This document shows, piece after piece, positions 9,115 to 18,306 of a DNA stretch of 64,000 bases. Position numbers and translations under genes: made by a program. Source of the stretch: Fidelibacterota bacterium. Its GTDB lineage: Bacteria; Fidelibacterota; Marinisomatia; SCGC-AAA003-L08; TS1B11. Under the pieces are notes generated by a model. That model saw only the letters and a program-made list of their open reading frames with translations, was not told the DNA's origin and made no database searches. The stretch covers positions 3,197,526-3,261,525 of the forward strand of contig CP070638.1 of NCBI GenBank assembly GCA_020354025.1. Direction: 5' to 3'. Every line of letters begins with the position of its first letter. Position 1 is the stretch's first letter.

Positions 9115-10113
9115 GTGAAGACCCCAAAACAAGAGCACTGGCATATCTTGGTACTGCTGGGATTATTAACGTGTTTAACAACTTCTGGCTGTACCCGAGA
9201 AAGCCGATTGACCGTTATTAAACTCGGGCATGGGCTGGATGTGACCCACTCTGTCCATAAGGCAATGGTCTATCTAGCAGAGAGGGTTGCCGAGAAATCC
9301 GATGGGAAGATGCGTATTGACATCTATCCCAGCGAACAGCTAGGCTCAGAGCGGGAATGCCTCGAGCTGTTACAGATTGGTAGTCTTGGCATGACCAAGG
9401 TCTCTACAAGTGTCATTGAGCAATTCGCTCCAGCCTTTAAAGTACTGGGCCTACCATATCTCTTTCGGGATAAGGAGCATAAGTTTAAAGTTCTTGAGGG
9501 CGAGATAGGGCAGCGCCTCTTGCTGGGAGCGGAGAAGTACCGGCTGAGGGGTGTAACCTTCTATGATGCCGGCAGTCGGAGTTTTTATACCATGGAAAAG
9601 CCGGTCCTGACACCGGAAGACCTGACGGGGATGAAAATTCGCGTACAGGAAAGCGCCACCGCTATGGAAATGGTTCGTGCTCTTGGCGGATCACCGACAC
9701 CAATTGCCTGGGGCGAGCTATACACGGCACTCCAGCAGGGAGTGGTTGATGGTGCCGAGAATAATCCACCCTCCTTCTATTTATCCCGACACTATGAAGT
9801 CTGCAAGTATTACGCCTTGGATGAACATACATCCGTGCCCGATGTGGTGCTAATCAGTACTGTTGTGTGGAATAGACTCTCCCCAGGGGAGAAAGCTCTG
9901 CTCATGGAAGCCGCGGCTGAATCTTTCGAATATCAGAAGGTCAAGTGGATGGAATCTACTGAAGAAGCCCTGACGGGGGCCGTGGACGCTGGCGTTGAAA
10001 TCTTTTACCCAGACAAGTCTTCATTCAGGGAAAAGGTAGCTGGTATGTACGAAGCATTTCGCGACAACCAAGAGATTTACCAGCTTATCCAAGATATAAG
10101 AGCGGTGGAGTAA
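9115..10113 (+). CDS. TRAP transporter substrate-binding protein (DctP family)
   Basis: Periplasmic solute-binding subunit of a tripartite ATP-independent transporter, here probably for galacturonate or another uronate because of its position between kduD and the uronate isomerisation genes. It starts with GTG and has a lipobox (TTSGC), so it is membrane-tethered. Family hallmarks are visible: IKLGHGLDVTHSVHKA at the start of the fold, SDGKMRIDIYPSEQLGSERE, and the ligand-binding arginine region MKIRVQESATAMEM followed by GGSPTPIAWGELYTALQQG. It is followed at 2 bp by the small permease, so the three TRAP genes form one unit. Confidence 0.92.
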   Translation: MKTPKQEHWHILVLLGLLTCLTTSGCTRESRLTVIKLGHGLDVTHSVHKAMVYLAERVAEKSDGKMRIDIYPSEQLGSERECLELLQIGSLGMTKVSTSVIEQFAPAFKVLGLPYLFRDKEHKFKVLEGEIGQRLLLGAEKYRLRGVTFYDAGSRSFYTMEKPVLTPEDLTGMKIRVQESATAMEMVRALGGSPTPIAWGELYTALQQGVVDGAENNPPSFYLSRHYEVCKYYALDEHTSVPDVVLISTVVWNRLSPGEKALLMEAAAESFEYQKVKWMESTEEALTGAVDAGVEIFYPDKSSFREKVAGMYEAFRDNQEIYQLIQDIRAVE

Positions 10114-10115
10114 TC

Positions 10116-10646
10116 ATGCTTAAGCGTATTCGCTTCTATGTTGACAAAGTTCTCGAGTGGCTGTTGATAGTGATCATGGGAGTTATGGTAATCAACGTCC
10201 TTTGGCAGGTATTCACTCGATTTATCATCAAAAATCCCAGTACGTACACTGAAGAGTTGGCTAGATTCCTCCTCATCTGGATAGCGCTCTTTGGAGCCAG
10301 CTACGCGGTGAGCAAGCGCCTACACCTGGCAATCGATTACTTTACCTTGAAGTTTACCGGAAAGACCAAACTGCTTTCCGGGCTTTTCATTGATCTTTGT
10401 GTCTTTGTGTTTGCCCTTTTTGCTATGGTAGTGGGAGGGATTCACTTGGTGACCCTGACCCTGGCCTTGGAGCAGGTCTCAGCTGCCCTACAGATCAAGC
10501 TGGGCTATGTGTACCTTGTGCTACCTCTTAGCGGTCTGCTCATTATGTTCTACGCCGGATTACAGATGTCGGAGCATGTTCGGCAACTACTGGTGAAGGG
10601 CTCTTACATTGAGGAAGAGCATAAAATCGCCGATGCACTTGATTAA
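10116..10646 (+). CDS. TRAP transporter small permease (DctQ family)
   Basis: A 176-residue inner-membrane protein with four hydrophobic segments, the usual DctQ size and topology. The VFTRFIIKNPSTYTEELARFLLIWIALFGASYA stretch contains the family's conserved TEELARFLLIW core. It bridges the substrate-binding protein and the large permease. It starts 2 bp after dctP and ends 17 bp before dctM. Confidence 0.92.
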   Translation: MLKRIRFYVDKVLEWLLIVIMGVMVINVLWQVFTRFIIKNPSTYTEELARFLLIWIALFGASYAVSKRLHLAIDYFTLKFTGKTKLLSGLFIDLCVFVFALFAMVVGGIHLVTLTLALEQVSAALQIKLGYVYLVLPLSGLLIMFYAGLQMSEHVRQLLVKGSYIEEEHKIADALD

Positions 10647-10663
10647 GAAGGAAGAACACTACC

Positions 10664-11965
10664 ATGGAAATCCTAGATATTCTTGTGCTCATTCTAAGCT
10701 TTGTTACCCTGCTCTTATTAGGTGTTCCCATTTCCTTCAGCATTGGCATCGCTACCGCGGCCACCATGATTCTGAGCATCCAAATCCTGCCTGCTCTCAC
10801 TACCGTTTCCCAGCGGATCGCTACTGGGATTGACAGTTTCGCTCTGCTGGCCATCCCTTTCTTTATTCTTTCCGGGCAGCTCATGAACCGCGGCGGTATC
10901 GCCCGGCGACTCATCGACTTCGCCAAGGTGATTGTCGGCCAATTGCCGGGCGGCTTAGCCTATGTTACCATCATGGCCTGTATGTTGTTCGGCGCTATCT
11001 CGGGATCCGCTGTAGCCGCCGCCGCCGCCATTGGCAGCTTTATGGTGCCTCTCATGGTCGCGGAAAAGTACAACCGGGATTTCAGTGCGGCGGTCAATCT
11101 TACCTCCGCCACCACGGGGCTGATCATCCCTCCCAGTAATATCCTTATTGTTTACTCACTCGCAAGCGGCGGCGTCTCTATCGCCGCACTTTTCCTGGCG
11201 GGATATATCCCTGGTATCGTCATAGGTGTATCGCTCATGCTCGTCTCTGGCTACTTCGCACACAAAAACAAATATCCAACGGGAGAGATGCTCGGAATCA
11301 GGGAGAGTGTCCGGCGCTTCTTTGATGCCATTCCCAGCCTCCTTCTGCTAGTGGTTATTATGGGTGGTATCGTCACTGGGATCTTCACCGCTACGGAAGC
11401 CTCGGCGGTGGCAGTTCTATATACATTTGTCCTTTCGGTAATTGTCTACCGGGAAGTGAAGTGGAGGGAAATCCCGCAGATCCTGCTTAGTTCGTCCGCA
11501 ACGACGGCCATCGTTATGTTGCTAGTGGGCACCTCTATGGGCATGTCGTGGATCATGTCCTACGAAAACATCCCCCAGAATGTAAGCGCAGCCCTGATCG
11601 GGTTAACCGACAACAAGATCGTCATTCTGCTGATCATCAACATATTTTTATTAATGGTAGGTACGTTCATGGATATCACCCCTGCGGTGTTGATTTTCAC
11701 GCCCATCTTTCTGCCAGTGGTCGTCCAGTTGGGTATGAATCCCATCCACTTCGGTATCGTTATCGTTCTTAACCTCTGCATTGGACTGTGCACACCACCG
11801 GTGGGTAACGTGCTTTTTGTGGGATGTAGTATCGCTGATACGTCTATAACCAAGGTGATCAGGCCGCTACTGCCCCTGTTTGCCGCCATGATTATCTCGT
11901 TGCTCCTCGTTACCTACCTCCCAGCGCTGAGCCTGTGGCTGCCCGGATTATTCGGATTTAAATAA
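10664..11965 (+). CDS. TRAP transporter large permease (DctM family)
   Basis: A 433-residue inner-membrane protein with about a dozen hydrophobic segments, forming the ion-coupled translocation channel with the DctQ subunit. Family signatures are plain: FFILSGQLMNRGG, GAISGSAVAAAAAIGSFMVPLM, TGLIIPPSN, and MDITPAVLIFTPIFLPV near the end. It completes the TRAP set, whose gene order (P, Q, M) is standard. Substrate is inferred from the surrounding hexuronate genes. Confidence 0.93.
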   Translation: MEILDILVLILSFVTLLLLGVPISFSIGIATAATMILSIQILPALTTVSQRIATGIDSFALLAIPFFILSGQLMNRGGIARRLIDFAKVIVGQLPGGLAYVTIMACMLFGAISGSAVAAAAAIGSFMVPLMVAEKYNRDFSAAVNLTSATTGLIIPPSNILIVYSLASGGVSIAALFLAGYIPGIVIGVSLMLVSGYFAHKNKYPTGEMLGIRESVRRFFDAIPSLLLLVVIMGGIVTGIFTATEASAVAVLYTFVLSVIVYREVKWREIPQILLSSSATTAIVMLLVGTSMGMSWIMSYENIPQNVSAALIGLTDNKIVILLIINIFLLMVGTFMDITPAVLIFTPIFLPVVVQLGMNPIHFGIVIVLNLCIGLCTPPVGNVLFVGCSIADTSITKVIRPLLPLFAAMIISLLLVTYLPALSLWLPGLFGFK

Positions 11966-12024
11966 AGTAGCCTAGTTATAGGATCACTAGGAAGTTCACC
12001 TATTGACTTGATGATAAGCTGATC

Positions 12025-14874
12025 ATGCTCAAGCATAGTTTGCTAATTACAGCATTGATTATAAGTGTGTTCCTCGGATGCTCATCATCAGAGCAATCCA
12101 CGGGTAAGAATTACCTGTTTGACCTGGGGACAAACACATCGCCCCTGGAAGAGCACTTCATCCGAGTGACAGAGAAAACGACCTATAATCAAACCCGGGG
12201 ATTTGGCTGGCTTACAGCACCGGCAACAGCTTACGATGGCTCCCTCATCAAACTGTACAGCGATCTGACTATCGATGGTGTATTGTCTAAAAGCACGGTC
12301 GTTTTCCAGGTCGATATCCCGGATGGTGAATATTTTCTGACGGTAACCCTCGGAAGTGGCAGTCTGGACGATCAAAAAACCATGAATGTAGAAGTTAACG
12401 GAGTAACATTCGAAGAGCAGCTGGAGACCCCATGGTATGGTCGGCGTCTGTCATATCGAACCCTTCGCAAGCGGGTGGTGGCAAGCAAGGGATACATTAA
12501 GGTATCAGTCAGTGGTGACAGTGCGGGGGTAGGAGTGCATGCTATCGAGCTGCGACCGGTGGTACCGCCGGATCGCATCAGGTTTCAAACCCAGCTTGAG
12601 GCTGATACTGCCGCAGTAGCCAAAGCTGCCCGCCGCCTTGAGAAAAAGTTGAACAAGAATCCTGATGACCAAGCTGCCCGCAATCGACTGAGACTTCTTA
12701 ACAGCTATCTCCGGGCGGTCTATTTCTACGATATTGGCTGGTGGTCATGGGCTGTGAAAGAAACCGGCTTGAGTATTTTCAATCGCTACTGGGCGGCATC
12801 AGATGCTCTGCGGCAGATACTGGCAGACGAGAGCGATCCACTCTATGACCGTGCGGCTTACTTGCTGGGTAAGATCCACTACTGGCTTTACCAGGAGCAG
12901 CACGTGGAATATAACCGCCTGGAAGCCGAGAGGTTTTTCCATCTGATCGCAGACAAGTATCCCCGGCATAAACAACTGCGTATGTATCTGGGTGAGAAGA
13001 TACGTCACAATAGCCCCTGCTCCCCACGCAATGGCAAGTCACCCCTCTGGGCTTCCAAGCAGCAGGAGGCCATGTGCCGCATTCTGGAGGTTATACACTG
13101 GTGGGTTGATAACCGGCAGGTGGAAAATGGTGAGATGGGGGGCAAGTACGCTGACGATGTAGAAATGCTTCGTTGGTGGCCAGCGGCCATCTTTGGTGCC
13201 GATGATCCCAAGGCACGGCTCGGCTATAAACGTCTGGTTGAAGGAGTCTGGAACAGCGGGCTGCTTGAGCGCGGTTACTCGAAGGCTGTCGAGGACGTTG
13301 AACACTCAGCGGAGCTGTTCTCAGATACCCATCCCGCCATGCTGCTCATGGAGTATGGTAATCCAACGTACATAGAGCGTAATCTCATCAGCATGCAAAA
13401 TTTTGAGAATACCTGGACCGGGATTACGCCACGGGGACACCGACACTTCAAGTCGTGTTATCTCTCGGCCAGCACGGTGACTGAGGATCCACCTGTATCT
13501 GTCGATGTGCCTATGAATTCCCGGGCTACTATCGGTGGCTTATGGGTGATGTGGTATCAGCGGAGTCCGATCCTGATGAGACTATTCTCGGAGTGGGGAC
13601 GGGCTTGGGTTGAAGATGCCCGGCGGATAGACAAGAATAAACCTCACGGCCTGCTCCCATCAGCGGTTGCATTCGCTACTGATGAGATTGGCGGCTATTC
13701 CGATAACTGGTATCATCCAAATTTAGGTTGGCAATATTATCAATGGGATTCTGGAGCTAGCCTCGAAATGTATAACCAGCTTCTGGGAACCTCGCTGGTA
13801 ACGGGCGATCCCGAGCTCCGCTGGCCAGTTGATGAGAGCGTAGCATTTTTACAGAGGCAAGCCCAGGTGCCGACGAGTGAGACAACTACACTAGGCTCAC
13901 CGGCTTGGGCTAGAGAGAAACTCCTCGATCCGAGTTTCATTGAGCTGGTAGGGCGGGCTAAGGTCCTCACTGGATCGGATCGCTATGACGAGTTTCTGCG
14001 ATCACATGCGACAGGATACATCAAATATCTGCTAACACACGACAAGTCCCATCTGATTCGGGCTTGTGATCGCCTAATTGATAATGTGGCTTATAACTTT
14101 GAGCTCCGCACCAGCGAAGTGAAGTTCACCGACCGGGTCTATATGGGTGGCGCTGAGCTGTTATACAGTATGTATACCGGTGGTATCGGCCGTGGCGGTG
14201 AATACCCCGGTGCGGCGGTGACCTGGGAACATACAGGGACCGACATGGCTATTCTTGTTACAGAAGCCAGCAAGACGGCACTGAAAATACTGTCGTACAA
14301 TTTTAACCGCGAGAAGTCAGTGAATCTGCGACTGTGGCGCCTGGAGGAGGGACGCTATAGTCTGCGCACCGGTCGCGATAAGGACGAGGATGATGACATT
14401 GATGGGGATGAAACCCGTACTGAATTCGAGCTGAGCGAGCGAGGGGAGCGCCTTTCAATCTCGGTTCCCAGTCAAACCTTGTTTGTATTTGAACTGATGC
14501 AGGAGGAAAGAAGTGAACGGCCGCTTTCCCCCCGGCCTGACTTGGGATTATCCCAGGTAGACCTGGATTTTTCCAATCCCCAGCCTAAGCCCGGTGATAA
14601 AGTAGAGTTAATCGTGACCGTTCACAACATTGGAAGTGCGGATGCCCATGATGTCCAGGTGTTATTCTATGTTGATAATGAACAGATCGGGATGCGGACC
14701 ATTGACTTAATCGAAGCCCCCAATGATCTTCATCCGCGCGTCCGGGAAGTTCGCCTGCCTTGGTGGGCCATCAGGGGCGACCATTATATAGCGGTGAAGG
14801 TGAAAATGAGGGGAAAGGAAATCACAACTACGAATAACACTGTTACGAAAGACATCACAGTTACTTCCGGCTGA
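12025..14874 (+). CDS. Large lipoprotein with galactose-binding-like and CARDB domains, catalytic role unknown
   Basis: A 949-residue surface or periplasmic lipoprotein (lipobox LGCS, Cys19). Residues 30 to about 180 resemble the jelly-roll domain found in front of rhamnogalacturonan esterases and lyases (YLFDLGTN, GFGWL, IPDGEYFLTVTLG). Residues about 190-740 are helical and tryptophan-rich (for example YADDVEMLRWWPAAIFG and WEHTGTDMAILV) and could form an alpha/alpha barrel such as those of polysaccharide lyases or unsaturated-glycoside hydrolases. Residues about 837-945 form a CARDB-type beta-sandwich (PKPGDKVELIVTVHNIGSAD). I do not recognise the central family. Position between the TRAP transporter and uxaE implies a pectin-degrading or binding role. 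Confidence 0.6.
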   Translation: MLKHSLLITALIISVFLGCSSSEQSTGKNYLFDLGTNTSPLEEHFIRVTEKTTYNQTRGFGWLTAPATAYDGSLIKLYSDLTIDGVLSKSTVVFQVDIPDGEYFLTVTLGSGSLDDQKTMNVEVNGVTFEEQLETPWYGRRLSYRTLRKRVVASKGYIKVSVSGDSAGVGVHAIELRPVVPPDRIRFQTQLEADTAAVAKAARRLEKKLNKNPDDQAARNRLRLLNSYLRAVYFYDIGWWSWAVKETGLSIFNRYWAASDALRQILADESDPLYDRAAYLLGKIHYWLYQEQHVEYNRLEAERFFHLIADKYPRHKQLRMYLGEKIRHNSPCSPRNGKSPLWASKQQEAMCRILEVIHWWVDNRQVENGEMGGKYADDVEMLRWWPAAIFGADDPKARLGYKRLVEGVWNSGLLERGYSKAVEDVEHSAELFSDTHPAMLLMEYGNPTYIERNLISMQNFENTWTGITPRGHRHFKSCYLSASTVTEDPPVSVDVPMNSRATIGGLWVMWYQRSPILMRLFSEWGRAWVEDARRIDKNKPHGLLPSAVAFATDEIGGYSDNWYHPNLGWQYYQWDSGASLEMYNQLLGTSLVTGDPELRWPVDESVAFLQRQAQVPTSETTTLGSPAWAREKLLDPSFIELVGRAKVLTGSDRYDEFLRSHATGYIKYLLTHDKSHLIRACDRLIDNVAYNFELRTSEVKFTDRVYMGGAELLYSMYTGGIGRGGEYPGAAVTWEHTGTDMAILVTEASKTALKILSYNFNREKSVNLRLWRLEEGRYSLRTGRDKDEDDDIDGDETRTEFELSERGERLSISVPSQTLFVFELMQEERSERPLSPRPDLGLSQVDLDFSNPQPKPGDKVELIVTVHNIGSADAHDVQVLFYVDNEQIGMRTIDLIEAPNDLHPRVREVRLPWWAIRGDHYIAVKVKMRGKEITTTNNTVTKDITVTSG

Positions 14875-15072
14875 GCTGAGCAAGGATTGCCGTAGAGGAT
14901 TCAGAGTACCCACGGAGGAATGACTGATCATCTCGGTCAGTTAATTCGATCACTCCAACCTAATCCTTAGGAATAATTCATTTCTGTGTTCCCAATGTTC
15001 TCTACGGTTAAAACCTGCCACTAGATGGTTATCCCGATTAACAAGTGAGCTTTCAACTATGAAAGGGAGTAT

Positions 15073-16635
15073 ATGAAGATACTTGAATTCGTGCAGAAAC
15101 TGACCACAATGGCAGCTGAAAACTGGCCGGTCGAGATGGATCTGCTGCCATCGATGCGAGTGGCGATTTATCCTCGATCAGTCAACAAGCTGGGCGATGA
15201 TATACTTCTGCTAGGCCGGGAAGGGCTGGAGAAATTTCTATATGTCCTATCACCGACCGAAAGCAGTGAGCAGGCTGACCGTTTTCAGGGTGAGCCGATT
15301 GGGGCCGTTACATTAATTGAGAGGACTGTAATTAAGCGCTGCCCGATGAACCATCCTAACGCTGATGCCATACGGGAGCTCATAGACTTCACCCGGCCGG
15401 TACTGATTGGCCTGCATGACACTATCGGTCTGGGGGATCGTCTCGGCATAGCTAATGCTGGACACCTACGGGCTGTAGTAGGAACGAAGATGCGTCCCAT
15501 CCTGGCCCAACAATCCATCCGGGAATTGGATCGCACCGAACGGGAGGCTGAAGAAGTTATGGACGCCGCTACGTGGGCGGTGTTCCAGGAAGGGTATGAA
15601 GACGGTTGGGGTGCTGATGCCGATCACCTGAAAACCACGGAGGATATAGATCGGATGGTCAAGGCTGGATACCTCATGTTCACCATCGATCCCGGGGACC
15701 ATGTTGTCAACGAGGCCGACACCCTTTCCGTAGACGACCTCACTCAACAAGCACTAGCACTCCCTTGGGACCTGCTTGGCAACACCTTTGATGACTTTAT
15801 CGCCAGGTACGCCGATGTGCGGTTCGATATCGATGCTGATTTCTTCTTAGAGCCGAACAGGGAAGAGGTCCTGCGAGCTCTGGTGAAATACGGTGCCGTA
15901 ATCGCTCATACGGTGCGGATGGTCCGGCACCTGGCGGATAGGTACCCGAATCATCCGCGGGAGCTGGAGCTCTCAGTGGATGAAACCGAGTCGGTGACCT
16001 CGTCTTTTGAGCATTTCATGGTGGTCAGTGAGCTAGGGCGTTTGGGAATTGAGCTGGTTAGTCTGGCTCCCCGTTTTGTAGGAGAGATGGAGAAAGGGAT
16101 AGATTACAAAGGTGATCTTAGCTCATTTATAGTGGAATACATCAAACACCTTCAAATCGCAGAGAAACTGGGTCCCTATAAAATCAGTTTCCATTCGGGC
16201 AGCGATAAGTTTTCACTGTACCGCGCTGTCGGATCGCTAGACCGGGGATGTGTCCTTGTAAAGACGGCTGGAACCAGCTACCTGGAGGCGCTACGGGCCA
16301 TTGCGACCGCTGATCCGGGCCTGTTCCGGGAAATCCTTGACTTTGGGCGTGAGCATTACGAGACCGAAAAGGCAACCTACCACGTATCGGCGGAGTTGGA
16401 TTGCGTACCGCCAGCCAGTGACCTCAATGATGAGCAGCTGCCCGCCTTGCTCGATCAGGATGATGCCCGCCAGGTCCTTCACGTAACTTTTGGCAAAGTC
16501 CTGACCAGCAGGGACGACACTGGGAAGACCATTTTCAAGGACCGGATCATGATGTCCCTGAAAGAACACGAACGGTTGTATGATGACTGCCTGACGCGCC
16601 ATTTCCGGCGACACATTGAACCGTTTATTCAATAA
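15073..16635 (+). CDS. uxaE: Tagaturonate/fructuronate epimerase (UxaE)
   Basis: Converts D-tagaturonate to D-fructuronate, linking galacturonate to the glucuronate branch, the route described for Thermotoga. The 520-residue protein shows features I associate with this family: MNHPNADAIRELIDFTRPVLIGLHDTIGLGDRLGIAN in the first third (polar metal-binding core) and KISFHSGSDKFSLYR near residue 375. The ATG at 15073 follows AAAGGGAG. Its neighbours, an SDR-type mannonate oxidoreductase 50 bp downstream and uronate isomerase further on, fit the pathway order. Family membership is from recognised sequence character, not from a search. Confidence 0.8.
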   Translation: MKILEFVQKLTTMAAENWPVEMDLLPSMRVAIYPRSVNKLGDDILLLGREGLEKFLYVLSPTESSEQADRFQGEPIGAVTLIERTVIKRCPMNHPNADAIRELIDFTRPVLIGLHDTIGLGDRLGIANAGHLRAVVGTKMRPILAQQSIRELDRTEREAEEVMDAATWAVFQEGYEDGWGADADHLKTTEDIDRMVKAGYLMFTIDPGDHVVNEADTLSVDDLTQQALALPWDLLGNTFDDFIARYADVRFDIDADFFLEPNREEVLRALVKYGAVIAHTVRMVRHLADRYPNHPRELELSVDETESVTSSFEHFMVVSELGRLGIELVSLAPRFVGEMEKGIDYKGDLSSFIVEYIKHLQIAEKLGPYKISFHSGSDKFSLYRAVGSLDRGCVLVKTAGTSYLEALRAIATADPGLFREILDFGREHYETEKATYHVSAELDCVPPASDLNDEQLPALLDQDDARQVLHVTFGKVLTSRDDTGKTIFKDRIMMSLKEHERLYDDCLTRHFRRHIEPFIQ

Positions 16636-16685
16636 ATTTGCGTATCTTTTTGCAGGTTTTTTCGTAACACTGAAGGAGTCCTTAA

Positions 16686-17465
16686 ATGTCATATGTCGAA
16701 GGAATGTTCAATCTGAATGGCAAAGTAGCGGTTGTTCTAGGGGGGAGCGGCGTCCTGGGTGGTGCTATGGCCATTGCTCTGGGGAAGGCCGGTGCGAAAG
16801 TGGCGATTGTTGATATCAGTACCAAGGGTGCGGAGCAGCACGTAAATGTCATCGAGGAAGTGGGTGGTGAGGGCTTGATCTTCAAGGCTGATGCATCCTC
16901 GAAGTCTGATCTTGTGAAGGCAAAAGATACCGTCCTTGACCGTTGGAAGAAAGTTCATATACTCCTATACGCTCCGGGTGTCAATTCCCCAACACCCATA
17001 CTGGAGATAACCGAGGAGGAGTGGGACAAGATTATAACCGTTAACCTCAAGGGGCTTTTCCTGGCCTGCCAGGTGTTTGGAGAACAGATGATAGCCCAGA
17101 ATGAAGGAGGCAGCATCATTAATATCTCCTCCGTTTCTTCAATACTGCCCCTGTCTAAGGTGTTTACCTATTCCATTTCTAAGCACGGTCTCAACGGCCT
17201 GACCCGTTTTCTAGCCCGGGAGTGGGCGCCGCATCGGATCAGGGTAAATGCCATTGCACCGGGATTTTTCCCCGCCGAACAGAACCGCAGGTTGCTAACC
17301 GAGGAACGTAAGCGATCTATTTTTAACCACACGCCCATGGACCGCTACGGCGAGCCGGAGGAGCTGGCCGGCACTGTGGTATGGCTGGCATCAGACCAGG
17401 CGGCTTCCTTCGTCACCGGAGCTGTGATCCCGGTGGACGGCGGCTTCACAGCCATGACTATTTAA
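16686..17465 (+). CDS. SDR-type D-mannonate oxidoreductase (fructuronate reductase)
   Basis: Predicted to reduce D-fructuronate to D-mannonate with NAD(P)H. It is a short-chain dehydrogenase of 259 residues, unlike the long-chain UxuB of E. coli. Visible are GGSGVLGG (19-26), Tyr162 and Lys166 in YSISK, and the substrate-loop sequence NAIAPGFFPAEQNRRLLT with HTPMDRYGEPEEL, which marks the mannonate/gluconate-type subgroup. It starts with ATG 50 bp after uxaE and is followed by KDPG aldolase at 46 bp. It could act on a related ketouronate. Confidence 0.8.
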   Translation: MSYVEGMFNLNGKVAVVLGGSGVLGGAMAIALGKAGAKVAIVDISTKGAEQHVNVIEEVGGEGLIFKADASSKSDLVKAKDTVLDRWKKVHILLYAPGVNSPTPILEITEEEWDKIITVNLKGLFLACQVFGEQMIAQNEGGSIINISSVSSILPLSKVFTYSISKHGLNGLTRFLAREWAPHRIRVNAIAPGFFPAEQNRRLLTEERKRSIFNHTPMDRYGEPEELAGTVVWLASDQAASFVTGAVIPVDGGFTAMTI

Positions 17466-17511
17466 ACAAACGCCTGGCTTCTAATAGTTATCAGCTCAAG
17501 AAAGGAATCCG

Positions 17512-18153
17512 ATGGCTACCCGTAACGATATTCTGGCGCACATCCTTGAAAAGAAGGCCATTGCCGTTATCCGGATGACTGATATTGCTCGACTAACTCG
17601 GGTGATCGATGCTATCCGGGCAGGGGGAGTTGAATGTGTCGAAATCACAATGTCGGTTCCTGGGGCTATCGATGTAATAAAAGACGTGAGCCGGACCATC
17701 GGGGACAAGGCCCTGATAGGCGCCGGTACAGTGATAGATGCAGTAACAGCCCGGCGAGCCATCAATGCCGGAGCCGAGTTCATCGTTGGTCCTGTGCTGG
17801 ACCTAGGCGTTATCGGGGTCGCCGATGAGTACGGGAAGGTAGTGATACCTGGGGCGTTCAGCCCCGGCGAGATCGTCACTGCCTGGCAGGCGGGCGCCGA
17901 TATAGTTAAGGTGTTTCCAGCAACCGTATTAGGCCCGGGATATCTGAAGGATCTGGGAGGGCCGTTACCCCAGATCAGATTGTGCCCCACAGGAGGGGTT
18001 ACCGTCGAGAATGCCGGGCAGTGGATTAAGGCCGGGGCCTGCTGCGTGGGTATCGGTACTGACCTTCTGGATAAAAAGGCCATAGCAGAGGACCGCTACG
18101 AGGTGCTCACCGAGAAAGCCAGGCGAATGGTTGCCAATATGAAGATTGACTAA
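17512..18153 (+). CDS. eda: KDPG aldolase (2-dehydro-3-deoxyphosphogluconate aldolase)
   Basis: Class I aldolase that splits KDPG to pyruvate and glyceraldehyde-3-phosphate, the last step of the hexuronate route. It has 213 residues, as expected. The Schiff-base lysine is Lys133 in IVKVFPA, with Glu44 in VEITMSVPG and the phosphate-binding CPTGGV at 159-163. The GAGTV strand (70-74) is intact. The ATG follows an AAAGGAA sequence. Side activity on 4-hydroxy-2-oxoglutarate is known for the family. Confidence 0.92.
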   Translation: MATRNDILAHILEKKAIAVIRMTDIARLTRVIDAIRAGGVECVEITMSVPGAIDVIKDVSRTIGDKALIGAGTVIDAVTARRAINAGAEFIVGPVLDLGVIGVADEYGKVVIPGAFSPGEIVTAWQAGADIVKVFPATVLGPGYLKDLGGPLPQIRLCPTGGVTVENAGQWIKAGACCVGIGTDLLDKKAIAEDRYEVLTEKARRMVANMKID

Positions 18154-18306
18154 ACCCGCCGACTCCTACCATTGATTAAGACTTGGGCTGTGAAACGCAC
18201 CAGTTTTCTTCGCTCCCGGCAGACCCTGGACAGTTCGGCACTTGTCCTGCAGCTAGAGGATTGTAGAGGAAAATGCTAGAAAAGCCAATAAAGCAGGAAT
18301 GGTTAC

